Assembly: GCF_009859475.1 (NCBI RefSeq)
Contig: NZ_CP044549.1
Span: 3,968,001 to 4,032,000 of the forward strand
From: Hydrogenophaga sp. BPS33
Lineage (GTDB): Bacteria > Pseudomonadota > Gammaproteobacteria > Burkholderiales > Burkholderiaceae_C
Length of the DNA: 64,000 nucleotides
Direction of reading: 5' to 3'
Below are positions 1-9,209 of this stretch, one piece after another; position 1 is the stretch's first letter, and each line of letters begins with the position of its first letter. The notes under the pieces are model-generated. The model was not told the origin of the DNA and did not search any database. It worked only from the letters and a program-made list of their open reading frames with translations. Made by a program: the position numbers and the translations under genes.

Positions 1-2
1 CG

Positions 3-113
3 CTGCGCGACGCGCCCGTGTTCGAGGAATACCTCAACAACCCGCGCGACACCACGCCGAGCGACTTGCTCACAGACATCTGTTTGCCGCTGGTGGGCCA
101 TCACAACGCTTGA
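3..113 (+). CDS. C-terminal end of GyrI-like / AraC-family regulator (partial)
   Basis: The window opens inside a gene; the last 36 codons are visible and end at TGA 111-113. The tail contains FEEYLNNPRDTTPSDL and then TDICLPL, the usual end of the GyrI-like (SOB/effector-binding) domain, found alone or at the C-terminus of AraC-family regulators. The DNA-binding part, if any, lies outside the window. The stop overlaps by one base an ATG at 113 that could start the next gene. Family assignment rests on this short tail only. Confidence 0.6.
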   Translation: MRDAPVFEEYLNNPRDTTPSDLLTDICLPLVGHHNA

Positions 114-148
114 TGCGCGGCCTGGTCTTCCCGCCAGATAATCGCCGG

Positions 149-787
149 ATGCCTGCCCCCCACCCCCTTGTTGCCGACGCGGCCACGCCACCGCCCCTGA
201 ACCATCCCCAATCCAAGACCGACCTGTTCATCTCCTTCACCTGGCTGGCGCTCCAAGGCTTTGGCGGCGTGCTGGCGGTGGTGCAGCGCGAATTGGTGGA
301 AAAGAAGCGCTGGCTCTCGCGCGACCAGTTCATCGAAGACTGGGCCGTCGCGCAGATCATGCCCGGCCCCAACGTGGTCAACCTCTCGATGATGATCGGT
401 GGCCGCTACTTCGGCCTGCCAGGCGCGCTCGCGGCGCTGGCGGGCATGCTGACCGCACCGCTGGTGGTCGTGCTGCTGCTCGCCGTGCTCTATGGCAGCG
501 TGGCCGACAACCCCACGGCGCAGAACGCGCTGCGCGGCATGGGCGCGGTGGCCGCGGGCCTCATCACCGCCACCGGCATCAAGCTCATCGGCGCGCTCGA
601 CCGGAACGCCATGGGCAAGGGCGCGTGCATCGCACTGGCCGCGCTCACCTTCGTGGCGATCGGGTTGCTGCGCTGGCCGCTGTTGTGGGTGCTGCTCGGC
701 GTGGGCGGCGGCGCCTGCCTGTGGGCTTACCGCGTGCTGTCCGACTCCGACGCCGATCGCCAGAAGGCCCAGGAGCCACGGCCATGA
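149..787 (+). CDS. chrA: chromate transporter, N-terminal half (ChrA/CHR short chain)
   Basis: About 212 aa with the CHR-family pattern: an amphipathic start, the GFGG motif in LALQGFGGVLAVVQ, the loop motif MPGPNVVNL, then hydrophobic membrane segments. Short-chain CHR proteins come as adjacent pairs that together correspond to one long ChrA, and the partner follows with a 4-base ATGA overlap. Family role: membrane export of chromate, sometimes sulfate-linked; the substrate here is not proven. An ATG at 113 would add 12 residues (MRGLVFPPDNRR) that look like translated spacer, so 149 is preferred, though no strong ribosome site decides it. Confidence 0.82.
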   Translation: MPAPHPLVADAATPPPLNHPQSKTDLFISFTWLALQGFGGVLAVVQRELVEKKRWLSRDQFIEDWAVAQIMPGPNVVNLSMMIGGRYFGLPGALAALAGMLTAPLVVVLLLAVLYGSVADNPTAQNALRGMGAVAAGLITATGIKLIGALDRNAMGKGACIALAALTFVAIGLLRWPLLWVLLGVGGGACLWAYRVLSDSDADRQKAQEPRP

Positions 788-1377
788 TGCAGCCCACCGC
801 CGCTCACTGGCTCGACCTCTTCACCCACTTCGCCTCGCTCTCGCTCCTGGGCGTGGGCGGCGCCATCACCACCGCTCCCGACATGCACCGCTACCTGGTG
901 CACGAAAACGGCTGGCTCAGCAACGCGCAATTCAACGCCTCCATCGCGCTCTCGCAAGCCGCGCCCGGCCCCAACGTGCTGTTCGTCGCCCTGCTGGGCT
1001 GGAACCTCGGCCTCAACGCCGGTGGTGGCCCCGCGGGTGGCTGGGTCTCCTGGGCGCTCGCACTTTTCGGCGTGCTGGTCACGATGCTCGGCATCATGCT
1101 GCCCTCCTCCGTGCTCACCTACAGCGCCACGCGCTGGGCGCACAAGAACCGAGAACTGCGCGCCGTGCGCGCCTTCAAGACCGGCATGGCGCCGATCGTG
1201 ATCGCGCTGCTGATCGCCACCGGCTGGGTGCTCACCGGTTCGCACGACCACCCGGCGCGCGACTGGCCTTTGTGGGCCTTGACGGCGGGCGCCACCTTGC
1301 TGGTGTGGCGCACCCGTATTCACCTGCTGTGGCTGATCGGGGCGGGCGGGCTGCTGGGGGCGCTCGGCTGGGTTTGA
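784..1377 (+). CDS. chromate transporter, C-terminal half (CHR short chain)
   Basis: 197 aa, beginning MMQPTAAHWL and overlapping the previous stop by ATGA, so the two halves are translationally coupled. It repeats the CHR pattern in divergent form: LLGVGGAITTAPDMHRYLV near the N-terminus and AAPGPNVLFVALLGW, followed by hydrophobic helices. With the preceding gene it should form a heteromeric membrane transporter. No regulator gene of the chrB type is adjacent. The gene ends 18 bases before the convergent ligase gene. Confidence 0.82.
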   Translation: MMQPTAAHWLDLFTHFASLSLLGVGGAITTAPDMHRYLVHENGWLSNAQFNASIALSQAAPGPNVLFVALLGWNLGLNAGGGPAGGWVSWALALFGVLVTMLGIMLPSSVLTYSATRWAHKNRELRAVRAFKTGMAPIVIALLIATGWVLTGSHDHPARDWPLWALTAGATLLVWRTRIHLLWLIGAGGLLGALGWV

Positions 1378-1395
1378 GGCCCATTGGTGTGCGGT

Positions 1396-3834
1396 TCAAG
1401 CCAACAAGCGCATGGCCTTGCCCAGCGACACCGCCGCCTTGTCGTATCCCTCCCATGGCGCATTGCCCTTGCGCAAGCGCTCGTCCACGCTGCGCACCGT
1501 CCAATGCGCGCCGCCAGTGAGTTTGCCCAGCTCCGACCACGCCACCGGCACCGAAATGCCCATGCCCGGACGCGCGCGCGCCGACCACGCGGCCACCGTG
1601 GTCGCGCCCCTCCCATTGCGCAGGTAGTCCACGAAGATCTTGCCCACGCGGTTGCGCGGCCCGCTCTTGGCCACGAAACGCGCGGGTATGTGCGCCGCCA
1701 GGTGCTGCACCACCCGCTGCGAAAAACCCTTCACCTCGTCCCAGCCGTGCAGGCGCTTGATGGGCACCACCACATGCAGGCCCTTGCCGCCGCTGGTCTT
1801 GAGGAAGCTGGGCAATGCCAGTTCGTCGAGCAGCGCACGCACCAGTTGCGCCGCTTCCTGCACCTGCTCCCAGGCCACGCCCTCGCCCGGGTCGAGGTCG
1901 AAGGTGATGCGGTCCGGGCGTTCGATTCGGTCCTTGCGCGCGTTCCAGGTGTGGTACTCCACCACGTTCATCTGCGAGGCCGAACGCAGGCCCTGCGCGC
2001 TGGCCACTTCGATCAGCGGCGCGTGGCCTTCGTCGAGCGACGGGTCCAGCAGCCGCACCCCTTCGAGCTCCGTCTTGTCCAGGTGCTTCTGGAAGAATTT
2101 CTCCCCTTGCACGCCATCGGGCGCGCGCACCAGTGCCACCGGGCGCGCCTTGAGATGCGCCATCATCAGCGGCGCGACCTTGTCGTAGTAGCGCGCGAGG
2201 TCCAGCTTGGTGAGCCCGCTGTCGGCATCGATCACGCGCTCGGGGTTGGAGAGTTTCATGGTGTTCACCGGTAGGGGCCTTTCCTGAACGATGTCGGTGG
2301 CGGGCTTGTCGGTGCGCAGGCCGTGAAAGACCGCGTGGCGCAAACGGCCTTCGCGCGTCCAACCGGCAAACGACACTTCCGCCAGCAGACGCGGCCTTAC
2401 CCAATGCGCCCGGCGTTCGATGCGGTCGGACTCGGCAAACGGTGCGCGCTCGGCCTGGAGCTTGAGCAGCTTCGCATGCAGGGTGTTGAGCGTGCGTTCG
2501 CTGAAGCCCGAGCCCACGTTGCCCACGTAGCGCAATGCACCACCTCCGTCGTCGTCGTGCACGCCGAGCAACAAGGATCCAATGCCGCTGCGCGAGCCTT
2601 GCGGGTCGGTGAAGCCGCCGATCACGAACTCCTGGCGCAGCTGGCACTTGAGCTTGATCCAGTCCGCGTTGCGGCGCGACACGTAGGGTGCGTCCTTGCG
2701 TTTGCCGATCAGTCCTTCGAAGCCGATCTGGCAGGCCGACACCATCAGATCGGCGGGCGGCGCATCGAAGTCGGCGCTGAAGCGCACCTGCGCATCGTTG
2801 GATGGACCGAGCACGCGCTGCAAGCGCGCACGCCGTTCCACCAGCGGCAGGCCGCGCAGATCTTCGCCATCGGCAAAGGGCAGATCGAACGCGTAGAACA
2901 CCAGGCCTTGCGCCGTGGACGCGCTCTCAAAGGCGTTTTGCAGCGCCTGAAAACTCGGGACGCCCTCGCCGTCCAGCGCCAGCACTTCGCCGTCGATCCA
3001 AGCCGACTTCAAGGGGAAGCGGCGCAAGGTGGCGGCCAGGTCGGGCATGCGCGATGTCCAGTCGTGGCCATTGCGGGTGAACAAACGAACCTGGCCACGC
3101 TGTACGCGCGCGAGCAGGCGGTAACCATCGAACTTGAGCTCCCACAGCCAATGCGCCGCGTCGGCCGGCGGCGCATCGACCAAAGTGGCCAACTGCGGCG
3201 ACAAGGCTTCGGGCAATGCCGCCTTGCGCGCAGTCGGCTTCTCGGCGGCGGGTTTTCGGGTCCGTGCCGGGGCCTCGGAAACCCCGGGCAGATGGCCCAC
3301 GCTGTCGGGCATCGCCTCGACCACGTTGAAGCGGCTGGCCGGCCGTTCGTGCGCATCGTGCTCCTTGATCAGCAGCCACGGTGGCGACTTCTCGTCCGCC
3401 TTGCCGTTCATGCGCACCAAGGTCCAGCGCCCCTGCAGCTTGTGGCCGTGCAACTCGAACTTGAGCCGGCCCTCGCGGTAGCCTTTGGCCGCGTCGCCCA
3501 GCGGTGACCAGTGCCCCTTGTCCCACACGATCACTTTGCCCGCGCCGTACTGGCCCGCCGGGATCTGCCCCTCGAAGGTGTTGTAGGCGATGGGATGGTC
3601 CTCCACCTGCACGGCCATGCGCTTGTCCGCCGGGTCCAGGCTCGGCCCCTTGGGCACCGCCCAGCTCTTCATGGTCCCGTCGAGTTCAAGGCGCAGGTCG
3701 TAGTGCAGATGGCTGGCCCAGTGTTTCTGGATCACATAGCGCAACGCCCCGGGCGATGCCTCACCGCCCGACGCCGGTTCCGGCGTGAGCGCGAAGTTGC
3801 GCTTCTTGCGGTAGCGCTCGAGTGTGTCGGCCAT
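1396..3834 (-). CDS. ligD: ATP-dependent DNA ligase LigD (PE-LIG-POL)
   Basis: 812 aa, the main enzyme of bacterial non-homologous end joining. Domain order is phosphoesterase, ligase, polymerase, as in Pseudomonas LigD. Residues 1-160 carry the 3'-phosphoesterase with His38, His44, Asp46, Arg48, His80 and Tyr84 in the spacing known for that domain. The ligase motif ELKFDGYRL places the nucleotide-binding lysine at 234. The primase/polymerase domain fills about 520-812, with the metal-binding pair in FDLDPGEG (Asp646 and Asp648). The gene starts at ATG 3834, 21 bases after the Ku stop, so Ku and LigD form one NHEJ operon. It appears intact. Confidence 0.96.
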   Translation of the reverse strand: MADTLERYRKKRNFALTPEPASGGEASPGALRYVIQKHWASHLHYDLRLELDGTMKSWAVPKGPSLDPADKRMAVQVEDHPIAYNTFEGQIPAGQYGAGKVIVWDKGHWSPLGDAAKGYREGRLKFELHGHKLQGRWTLVRMNGKADEKSPPWLLIKEHDAHERPASRFNVVEAMPDSVGHLPGVSEAPARTRKPAAEKPTARKAALPEALSPQLATLVDAPPADAAHWLWELKFDGYRLLARVQRGQVRLFTRNGHDWTSRMPDLAATLRRFPLKSAWIDGEVLALDGEGVPSFQALQNAFESASTAQGLVFYAFDLPFADGEDLRGLPLVERRARLQRVLGPSNDAQVRFSADFDAPPADLMVSACQIGFEGLIGKRKDAPYVSRRNADWIKLKCQLRQEFVIGGFTDPQGSRSGIGSLLLGVHDDDGGGALRYVGNVGSGFSERTLNTLHAKLLKLQAERAPFAESDRIERRAHWVRPRLLAEVSFAGWTREGRLRHAVFHGLRTDKPATDIVQERPLPVNTMKLSNPERVIDADSGLTKLDLARYYDKVAPLMMAHLKARPVALVRAPDGVQGEKFFQKHLDKTELEGVRLLDPSLDEGHAPLIEVASAQGLRSASQMNVVEYHTWNARKDRIERPDRITFDLDPGEGVAWEQVQEAAQLVRALLDELALPSFLKTSGGKGLHVVVPIKRLHGWDEVKGFSQRVVQHLAAHIPARFVAKSGPRNRVGKIFVDYLRNGRGATTVAAWSARARPGMGISVPVAWSELGKLTGGAHWTVRSVDERLRKGNAPWEGYDKAAVSLGKAMRLLA

Positions 3835-3855
3835 GCCCGTTCGCCCCGCGCTGCA

Positions 3856-4908
3856 TCACGCCGCGCGCCGCGCGGGTTTTCGAGTCGCCGCTTTCGCGGC
3901 AGCCTTCTTCGCGGGCGTCTTGCTGGCGGGTGTCTTGCGAGTGGCCGGCGCCGCCTTTTTCGAAGCCGGCGCTTTCGCGCTCGGCAGTTGCGTCACCGTG
4001 GCGGCCTCGCCTTTTGCCGCACCGCGCTTGCCTCCCAGGCTGCGCTTGAGCAAGGCGGTGAGATCCAGCACGTTGGACGTGCCGCCACGCGCGCCCTCTT
4101 CTTCTTCGACCTTCTCCACCCGCGTCACCTTGCCGGCCGTGGCCTTGGTTTCGACCAGCTTGTGGATCTCCTGCGCGAACGAATTGCGAAAGCTGTCCGC
4201 GTTCCAGGGCTCGGTCATGTCGTCGATCAGTTGGCGGGCCATCTTGAGTTCGGCCTCCTTGATGCCCGCCGCTTTCGCGCCCAGCGGGGGCAAGTCCAAC
4301 TGCTCGAACGAGCGGATCTCGCCGCCCCAGCGCAGCAAGTTGAGCACCATCGCGCGGCCGCAGGGAATGAGCACCGCCAGGTGCTGCTTGGACTGGATCA
4401 CCACCTTGGCCACACCCACCTTGTGGCTTTGCTGCAGCGACTCGCGCAACAGCGCGTACACCTTCTCGCCGCGCTTGAGCGGCGCGGTGTAGTAAGGCCG
4501 TTCCAGGTAGACGAAGGGAATCTCGTCGGCGTCGACGAAGGACTCGATCTCGATCGTCTGCGTGGTCTTCGGATAGGCCGAGGCGATCTCTTCGGGCGTG
4601 AGCACCACGTAGTGCCCTTCTTCGACTTCCACTCCCTTGACGATGTCCGACATGGCCACTTCCTTGCCGGTCACCTTGTTCACGCGCTTGTAGCCCACCG
4701 GTTCCATGGAGCGGCGGTCCAGCCAGTCGAAGTCCACACCCGAAGGGGCCGTGGCCGAGTACAGGCCCACGGGAATGTGCACCAGGCCGAAGCTGATGGC
4801 ACCCTTCCACATGGTGCGGGTGGAGGTGGGTGCCTGCGCGTCTTCCGCTGCAGAAGGGCTCGCGCGCTTGGACGGGGTTTTGTGGGTGGTGCGGGTGCGG
4901 GTGGCCAT
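3856..4908 (-). CDS. ku: Ku protein for non-homologous end joining
   Basis: 350 aa. The Ku core begins at MWKGAISFGLVHIPVGLYSA and continues through TGKEVAMSDIVKG and AMVLNLLRWGGEIR, covering about residues 32-290. The tail is a long Lys/Ala/Pro-rich segment, typical of proteobacterial Ku and thought to aid DNA binding. The chosen ATG at 4908 follows AGGAG at a good distance; an in-frame start at 5061 would only add low-complexity residues. Ku binds broken ends and recruits LigD, whose gene follows directly. Confidence 0.95.
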   Translation of the reverse strand: MATRTRTTHKTPSKRASPSAAEDAQAPTSTRTMWKGAISFGLVHIPVGLYSATAPSGVDFDWLDRRSMEPVGYKRVNKVTGKEVAMSDIVKGVEVEEGHYVVLTPEEIASAYPKTTQTIEIESFVDADEIPFVYLERPYYTAPLKRGEKVYALLRESLQQSHKVGVAKVVIQSKQHLAVLIPCGRAMVLNLLRWGGEIRSFEQLDLPPLGAKAAGIKEAELKMARQLIDDMTEPWNADSFRNSFAQEIHKLVETKATAGKVTRVEKVEEEEGARGGTSNVLDLTALLKRSLGGKRGAAKGEAATVTQLPSAKAPASKKAAPATRKTPASKTPAKKAAAKAATRKPARRAA

Positions 4909-5006
4909 GGGCGGCTCCTGGGGCGGGCAACACGGCCAAGGTAGCACCGGCCTTGACGCCCCGCTGTAGGACGGTGCCGCGATGGGCGTCGTCCGGCGCG
5001 CCACCG

Positions 5007-5273
5007 CTACCCGGAGGGCCCCTCTTCTTCCTGCGTGTACCGGGACCGTGGCGCGGGCCACCCACCACGGTCGCCTGTGCCTGGTGCCGTGGGCGTGGTG
5101 GTGGTCACGACAACCAATTCGTCCACCTCAATCTGCGTGAAAGCTGCCTGCAGGGCGAGAGGATTGCTGGGGCGCCAGTCGCGCGGCAAATCCAGGATCA
5201 ACTTGGCACGGAAGGGCTCGCCGTTGGCGGCAAGCGATTTCAAGTTCGTGTTGTAGGCCGAGAACACCTTCAC
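5007..5273 (-). CDS. possible small hypothetical protein
   Basis: An 88-codon frame with a GTG start at 5273, in the otherwise gene-free interval 4909-5309. The first 60 residues (VKVFSAYNTNLKSLAANGEP onward) look protein-like, but the C-terminus is a Thr/Pro/Gly-rich run. The ribosome site is weak and no family is recognised. It could be a real short gene, a remnant of a longer one, or chance. Outside this frame the interval shows only GC-rich spacer. Confidence 0.28.
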   Translation of the reverse strand: MKVFSAYNTNLKSLAANGEPFRAKLILDLPRDWRPSNPLALQAAFTQIEVDELVVVTTTTPTAPGTGDRGGWPAPRSRYTQEEEGPSG

Positions 5274-5309
5274 GAGGCGAGCCCACCGGCTCTCTCTTCG
5301 TGCGCAGCT

Positions 5310-5768
5310 TTATTCGCGCCGCACCGGGTAAGCCACGTAGCGCACGATCTTCCAGCTGCCGTCGGGCTGGCGGGCGAAGACATCGAGGCCTTGCTCGTCT
5401 TCGGCCTGGGCCTTGCCGTTCGGCGCGGTCTCGGTGGAAGTCCAGGTCAACCGCACCACGGCCTGCGCTCCCGACACCATCACGTCCTGGATGCGCAGCG
5501 CCAGCTGCAGGGACCCGGCGGGTTCGGCCATGGCCTTGCGCAAGCGCGCGCACACCGCCGCGTGGCCGAGCTCGGGCATGCCCTGGAAATCCGCGCGCAG
5601 CTCGGGCGCAAAGAGCTCGCAGATGCGCGCGCCGCGGCGCGCGTTGAAATCCTGCCGCCACTGTTCGAGCGTGGCGCGGATGGCCGTGGCGTCGGCGTCG
5701 GCCCGCGTGGGCGCTGCGGCACAACCGGTCAGCGCCACGAGCATGAAAGACCACCACCAGACGCGCAT
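5310..5768 (-). CDS. putative lipoprotein with NTF2/SnoaL-like fold
   Basis: 152 aa. It starts MRVWWWSFMLVALTGCAAA, a lipoprotein signal with the lipobox cysteine at residue 16. The rest matches a small DUF4440/SnoaL-type cone fold: an N-terminal helix (ATAIRATLEQWRQDFNARRG), a central VVRLTWTSTE strand and a final SWKIVRYVAYPVRRE. GAGGAG lies just before ATG 5768. It is 41 bases after the sulfatase stop and co-directional, so it is the third gene of the Bug receptor-sulfatase operon. Substrate and enzymatic activity are unknown; an envelope binding or accessory role is inferred. Confidence 0.7.
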   Translation of the reverse strand: MRVWWWSFMLVALTGCAAAPTRADADATAIRATLEQWRQDFNARRGARICELFAPELRADFQGMPELGHAAVCARLRKAMAEPAGSLQLALRIQDVMVSGAQAVVRLTWTSTETAPNGKAQAEDEQGLDVFARQPDGSWKIVRYVAYPVRRE

Positions 5769-5809
5769 TCGGCACTCCTCGAAGTTCGGAGTGCCGACTA
5801 TAGACGCGC

Positions 5810-8056
5810 TCACTCCTCCTGCAGGATGGCCCGGAAGTCCGGCGCGGCGGGCGCAACAGGCGCGCCCTGGCGCTCCATCAGTTCGATCACCACGCGCTCG
5901 ATCACCCCACCTTCGAACCGCCCCGGGGGCAGGCACTGCTCGCTCACCGGCGCGTTGCCATAGCCACAGGTGAAGCCGGCGGTGATGCCGTAGGTGGTCC
6001 AGGTGTTGGGCACGGTCACGTCGTGCACGGCCTGGCCGTCGAGCTGCAGCGAGAAGCGCGCGGCCTTGCCTTCGAGCCGTTCGCACCGCACTTTCACGTC
6101 GAAGGCGCCCGACGGAAAGGGTGCGCGCAGCGTGTAGGTTTTCGAGTCCGAGTACACGTACTCGAACACCACTTCGCCCTGGTCGCAATACAGCAGATAG
6201 CCACCGAAGCGGTTGCCGCAGGACACGACGATGCCGCTGGCACCCGTGCCCTCGGAGCGCAAGCGCGCATCGATGTGGAAATGGCGGTCGTTGATGGAAG
6301 GCACCAGCAGGCGGTCGAAGCGGGCCATGCCGGCTTGCAGTTCGTAGCGCAGCGGCAGGTCGTCGCGGAAGAAGGCGAAGGCGCGTTCGGACTCGCGGTC
6401 GTCCAGCGGCAGCACGCTGTAGCGGCGTGCCTCGTTCCACCACACAGCCACCATCTGCTGCACACGCTCGGGGTGTTGCGCGGCGAGGTCGTTCGTCTCG
6501 GAGAAATCGCTCTCCAGGTGGTAGAGCTCCCAGCGGTCCTGGTTGAAGTCATCGCCCTTCTGGTGGCGCGCCACGATCTTCCAGCCGTCTTGCCAGAGTG
6601 CGCGGTCGCCCACGATTTCGAAGTGCTGCACCGCCTTGCGTGTGGGGGCGTTCGCGTCGCGGAACGTGTACGCCATGCTGATGCCGTGCAGCGGCAGCTG
6701 CGGCACGCCTTTGTAGACCTTGGGCGCCTCGGCCTGGATGAGGTCGAGCACGGTGGGCACGATGTCGGACACGTGGTGGTACTGCGGGCGCACCGCGCCA
6801 TCGGCCTGGATGCCTTGCGGCCAGTGCACGATCAGCGGCGCGCGGATGCCGCCGCCATGCGTGTTTTTCTTGTACCACTTGAGCGGCGCGTTCGACACCT
6901 GCGCCCAGCCCATCGGGTAGTGCGGGAACGAGAACTCGCTGCCCACGATGTCCAGCCGCTCCAGGATGTACTGCACGCTCTCGCGCTCGGTCTGCAGGTG
7001 CTTGCGGATGTTGATGGCGCCGGTCGGGCCACCCTCGCCGCTGGCGCCGTTGTCGGAGAGCAGCACGATCAGCGTGTGGTCGAGTTGGCCGGTGGAGCGC
7101 AGGTAGGCCACGAGGCGGCCGATCTGTTCGTCCGCGTGGTCCATGAAACCGGCATAGGCCTCCTGCAGGCGCGCGCAGACGCTGCGCGCGTCGTCTTCCA
7201 TGTCTTCCCAGTGCGGCACGCCGGGGTTGCGCGGTGCCAGGGCCGTTCCTTTCGGGATGATGCCGAGTTCGAGCTGCCGCTGGTGGCGCTGCGCGCGGAT
7301 CGCATCCCAGCCCGCGTCGTAGCGGCCCCGGTACCTGGCCATGTTCGCCTTGGGCACGTGCAGCGGCCAGTGGCCCGCGCCGAGGGCCAGGTAGGTCATC
7401 CAGGGCCGCTCGGCCGCGGAGGTCACGTGGTCGCGGATCTGTTCGATGGCGTGGTCGATCAGGTCTTCGGTGAGGTGGTAGCCCGGGCGCGGCGTGTGGC
7501 GGATCGGGTGGTTGTCTTCGTGCAGGTCCGGGTTCCAGTGGTCGACGTAGCCGCCCAGAAAACCGTACCAGCGGCTGAAGCCACGCCCCAGCGGCCAGTG
7601 CTCGTGCGGGCCGGCCGTGCCGTAGTTGGCCAGGTTGGAGAGGTGCCATTTGCCGACCGCGTAGGCGCCGTAGCCGTTCTCGCCCAGCATCTCGGCCACC
7701 GTGGCGGCGTTCGGCGAAATGCGGCCCTGGTAACCCGGGAAGCCGTTGGACCATTCGGCGATCGCGCCCACACCCACCGCGTGCGCGTTGCGCCCGGTGA
7801 GCAGGCTCGCCCGCGTCGGCGAGCACATGGCGGTGACGTGGAAGTTGTTGTAGCGCAGGCCCTTGGCCGCGAGCGCATCGATGTGCGGCGTGTGGATCTC
7901 CGAGCCATAGCAACCCAGGTCGGCGAAGCCCACGTCGTCGAGCACGACGAAGAGCACATTGGGCGCGCCCTTCGGGGCCTTCAGCGGTTGCGGCCACCAC
8001 GGCGTGGATTCGCGGTAGGTGTCGCCGATGTGGCCTTGGAAATCGGTCGGGTTCAT
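5810..8056 (-). CDS. arylsulfatase family enzyme, probably cytoplasmic
   Basis: 748 aa, type I sulfatase: metal-binding Asp40-Asp41 in VVLDDVGFADLGCYG, and the signature CSPTRASLLTGR with Cys78 as the residue converted to formylglycine. Later conserved parts include GKWHLS, the LLSDNGAS metal site and a C-terminal jelly-roll-like region (about 560-740). No signal peptide or lipobox is visible, so action in the cytoplasm is inferred. It hydrolyses sulfate esters; the substrate is unknown. It lies 10 bases downstream of a Bug receptor gene, which suggests that the transported compound is the sulfate ester, used for sulfur or carbon. Confidence 0.9.
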   Translation of the reverse strand: MNPTDFQGHIGDTYRESTPWWPQPLKAPKGAPNVLFVVLDDVGFADLGCYGSEIHTPHIDALAAKGLRYNNFHVTAMCSPTRASLLTGRNAHAVGVGAIAEWSNGFPGYQGRISPNAATVAEMLGENGYGAYAVGKWHLSNLANYGTAGPHEHWPLGRGFSRWYGFLGGYVDHWNPDLHEDNHPIRHTPRPGYHLTEDLIDHAIEQIRDHVTSAAERPWMTYLALGAGHWPLHVPKANMARYRGRYDAGWDAIRAQRHQRQLELGIIPKGTALAPRNPGVPHWEDMEDDARSVCARLQEAYAGFMDHADEQIGRLVAYLRSTGQLDHTLIVLLSDNGASGEGGPTGAINIRKHLQTERESVQYILERLDIVGSEFSFPHYPMGWAQVSNAPLKWYKKNTHGGGIRAPLIVHWPQGIQADGAVRPQYHHVSDIVPTVLDLIQAEAPKVYKGVPQLPLHGISMAYTFRDANAPTRKAVQHFEIVGDRALWQDGWKIVARHQKGDDFNQDRWELYHLESDFSETNDLAAQHPERVQQMVAVWWNEARRYSVLPLDDRESERAFAFFRDDLPLRYELQAGMARFDRLLVPSINDRHFHIDARLRSEGTGASGIVVSCGNRFGGYLLYCDQGEVVFEYVYSDSKTYTLRAPFPSGAFDVKVRCERLEGKAARFSLQLDGQAVHDVTVPNTWTTYGITAGFTCGYGNAPVSEQCLPPGRFEGGVIERVVIELMERQGAPVAPAAPDFRAILQEE

Positions 8057-8066
8057 GGGCGCGTGT

Positions 8067-9053
8067 TCACTCTGCCTTGAGGCCCAGCTTGCGGATCAGT
8101 GCGCTCCAGCGCTCGGTTTCGGCGGCCATGAACTTGCCGAAGTCAGCGGCCGACAAACCGGTGGACTCCGCACCCAGGCCGGCCAGGCGTTCTTTCACCG
8201 CTGGGTCGTTCAGTGCCTCGCCGAAGGCGCGGTTGAGCTGGTCCACCACCGGCTGCGGCGTGCCCTTGGGCGCCAGGATGCCGTACCAGGCCGCCGCGTC
8301 GAATTTGGGCAGCACGGTCTCGGCCACGGTGGGCACGTCGGGCAGGAAGGTCGAGCGCTTGGCCGTGGTCACCGCCAGCGCGCGGAAGTTGCCGGCCTTG
8401 ATCTGCGGCAGGAAGGACGCGACGGCATCGGAATTGCAATCGATCTCGCCCGAGAGCAGCGCGGTCGTGGCCGGGGCCGAGCCGCGGTAGGGCACGCTGG
8501 CGATGTTGAGCTTGAGCTCCGACTTGAACTGCTCGAAGGCCAGGTTGGTCACGGTGGCGCCACCGCCGCCGCCGGCACAGTTCAGCACGCCCGGACGTGC
8601 CTTGGCATCGGCCACCAGGTCCTGCAGGGTCTTGTACTTCGACTTGGCGTTCGTGGCGATCACCACCGGCGAGACCGCCAGACCGATCACGGGCGCGAAG
8701 CCGTTCACCGGGTGGTACGGCAGGCTCTTGTAGAGCTCTCCGGTGCCGGCGTGGCCTGCCGTCACCAGCAGCAGGGTGTGGCCATCGGCCTCGGCACGCG
8801 CGACCACGGCCGCGCCGATGGTGCCGCCCGCGCCCGATTTGGGGTCGACCACGATGGGTTGGCCCAGCTTCGTGCCGATGCTTTGCGACAGCACGCGCGC
8901 GAGCTGGTCGGCAGCACCGCCAGCGGCGAACGGCACCACGAGCGTGATGGGCTTGGTGGCGTAGGGTTTGTCTTGCGCGTGCGCGGCGGTGGCGCCGCTC
9001 AGGGCGATGGCGGTCGCGCTCAGCGCGCCGATGAGAGGGCGAAGGTTTTTCAT
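8067..9053 (-). CDS. Bug-family periplasmic solute receptor (TctC-like)
   Basis: 328 aa with a signal peptide ending near TAAHA-Q (residue 26). The Bug/TctC pattern is complete: KPITLVVPFAAGG, GQPIVVDPKSGAGGTIGA, then NCAGGGGGATVTNL and VPYRGSAPATTALLSGEID. These receptors bind small, often carboxylated or aromatic, solutes for tripartite tricarboxylate transporters. No transporter membrane genes are adjacent; the nearest TctAB is 39 kb away at 47432. It is the first gene of an operon with sulfatase and lipoprotein, divergent from a LysR at 9210. Confidence 0.93.
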   Translation of the reverse strand: MKNLRPLIGALSATAIALSGATAAHAQDKPYATKPITLVVPFAAGGAADQLARVLSQSIGTKLGQPIVVDPKSGAGGTIGAAVVARAEADGHTLLLVTAGHAGTGELYKSLPYHPVNGFAPVIGLAVSPVVIATNAKSKYKTLQDLVADAKARPGVLNCAGGGGGATVTNLAFEQFKSELKLNIASVPYRGSAPATTALLSGEIDCNSDAVASFLPQIKAGNFRALAVTTAKRSTFLPDVPTVAETVLPKFDAAAWYGILAPKGTPQPVVDQLNRAFGEALNDPAVKERLAGLGAESTGLSAADFGKFMAAETERWSALIRKLGLKAE

Positions 9054-9160
9054 GCGTTGTCTCCAGCGGTTCGGGGAAAAAATGCGAACGGGCTTTGCAC
9101 CCGAGGTGTGCCGAATCTACCGATGCACGGTCATGCAAGGAAGTGCGAATATCGAAACAG

Positions 9161-9176
9161 GCGATGCAAGAATCGC
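9161..9176. promoter_or_regulatory. candidate LysR operator between sulfatase operon and its regulator
   Basis: The 156-base divergent spacer holds GCGAT-N6-ATCGC, which also contains a T-N11-A core, TGCAAGAATCGCA. It lies about 35 bases upstream of the LysR start and 110 upstream of the Bug start, a common position for a LysR recognition site. Inferred from symmetry and position only. Confidence 0.4.
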
Positions 9177-9209
9177 AACACCCTTCCTCTTCTCGCAAAG
9201 GCACTCTCC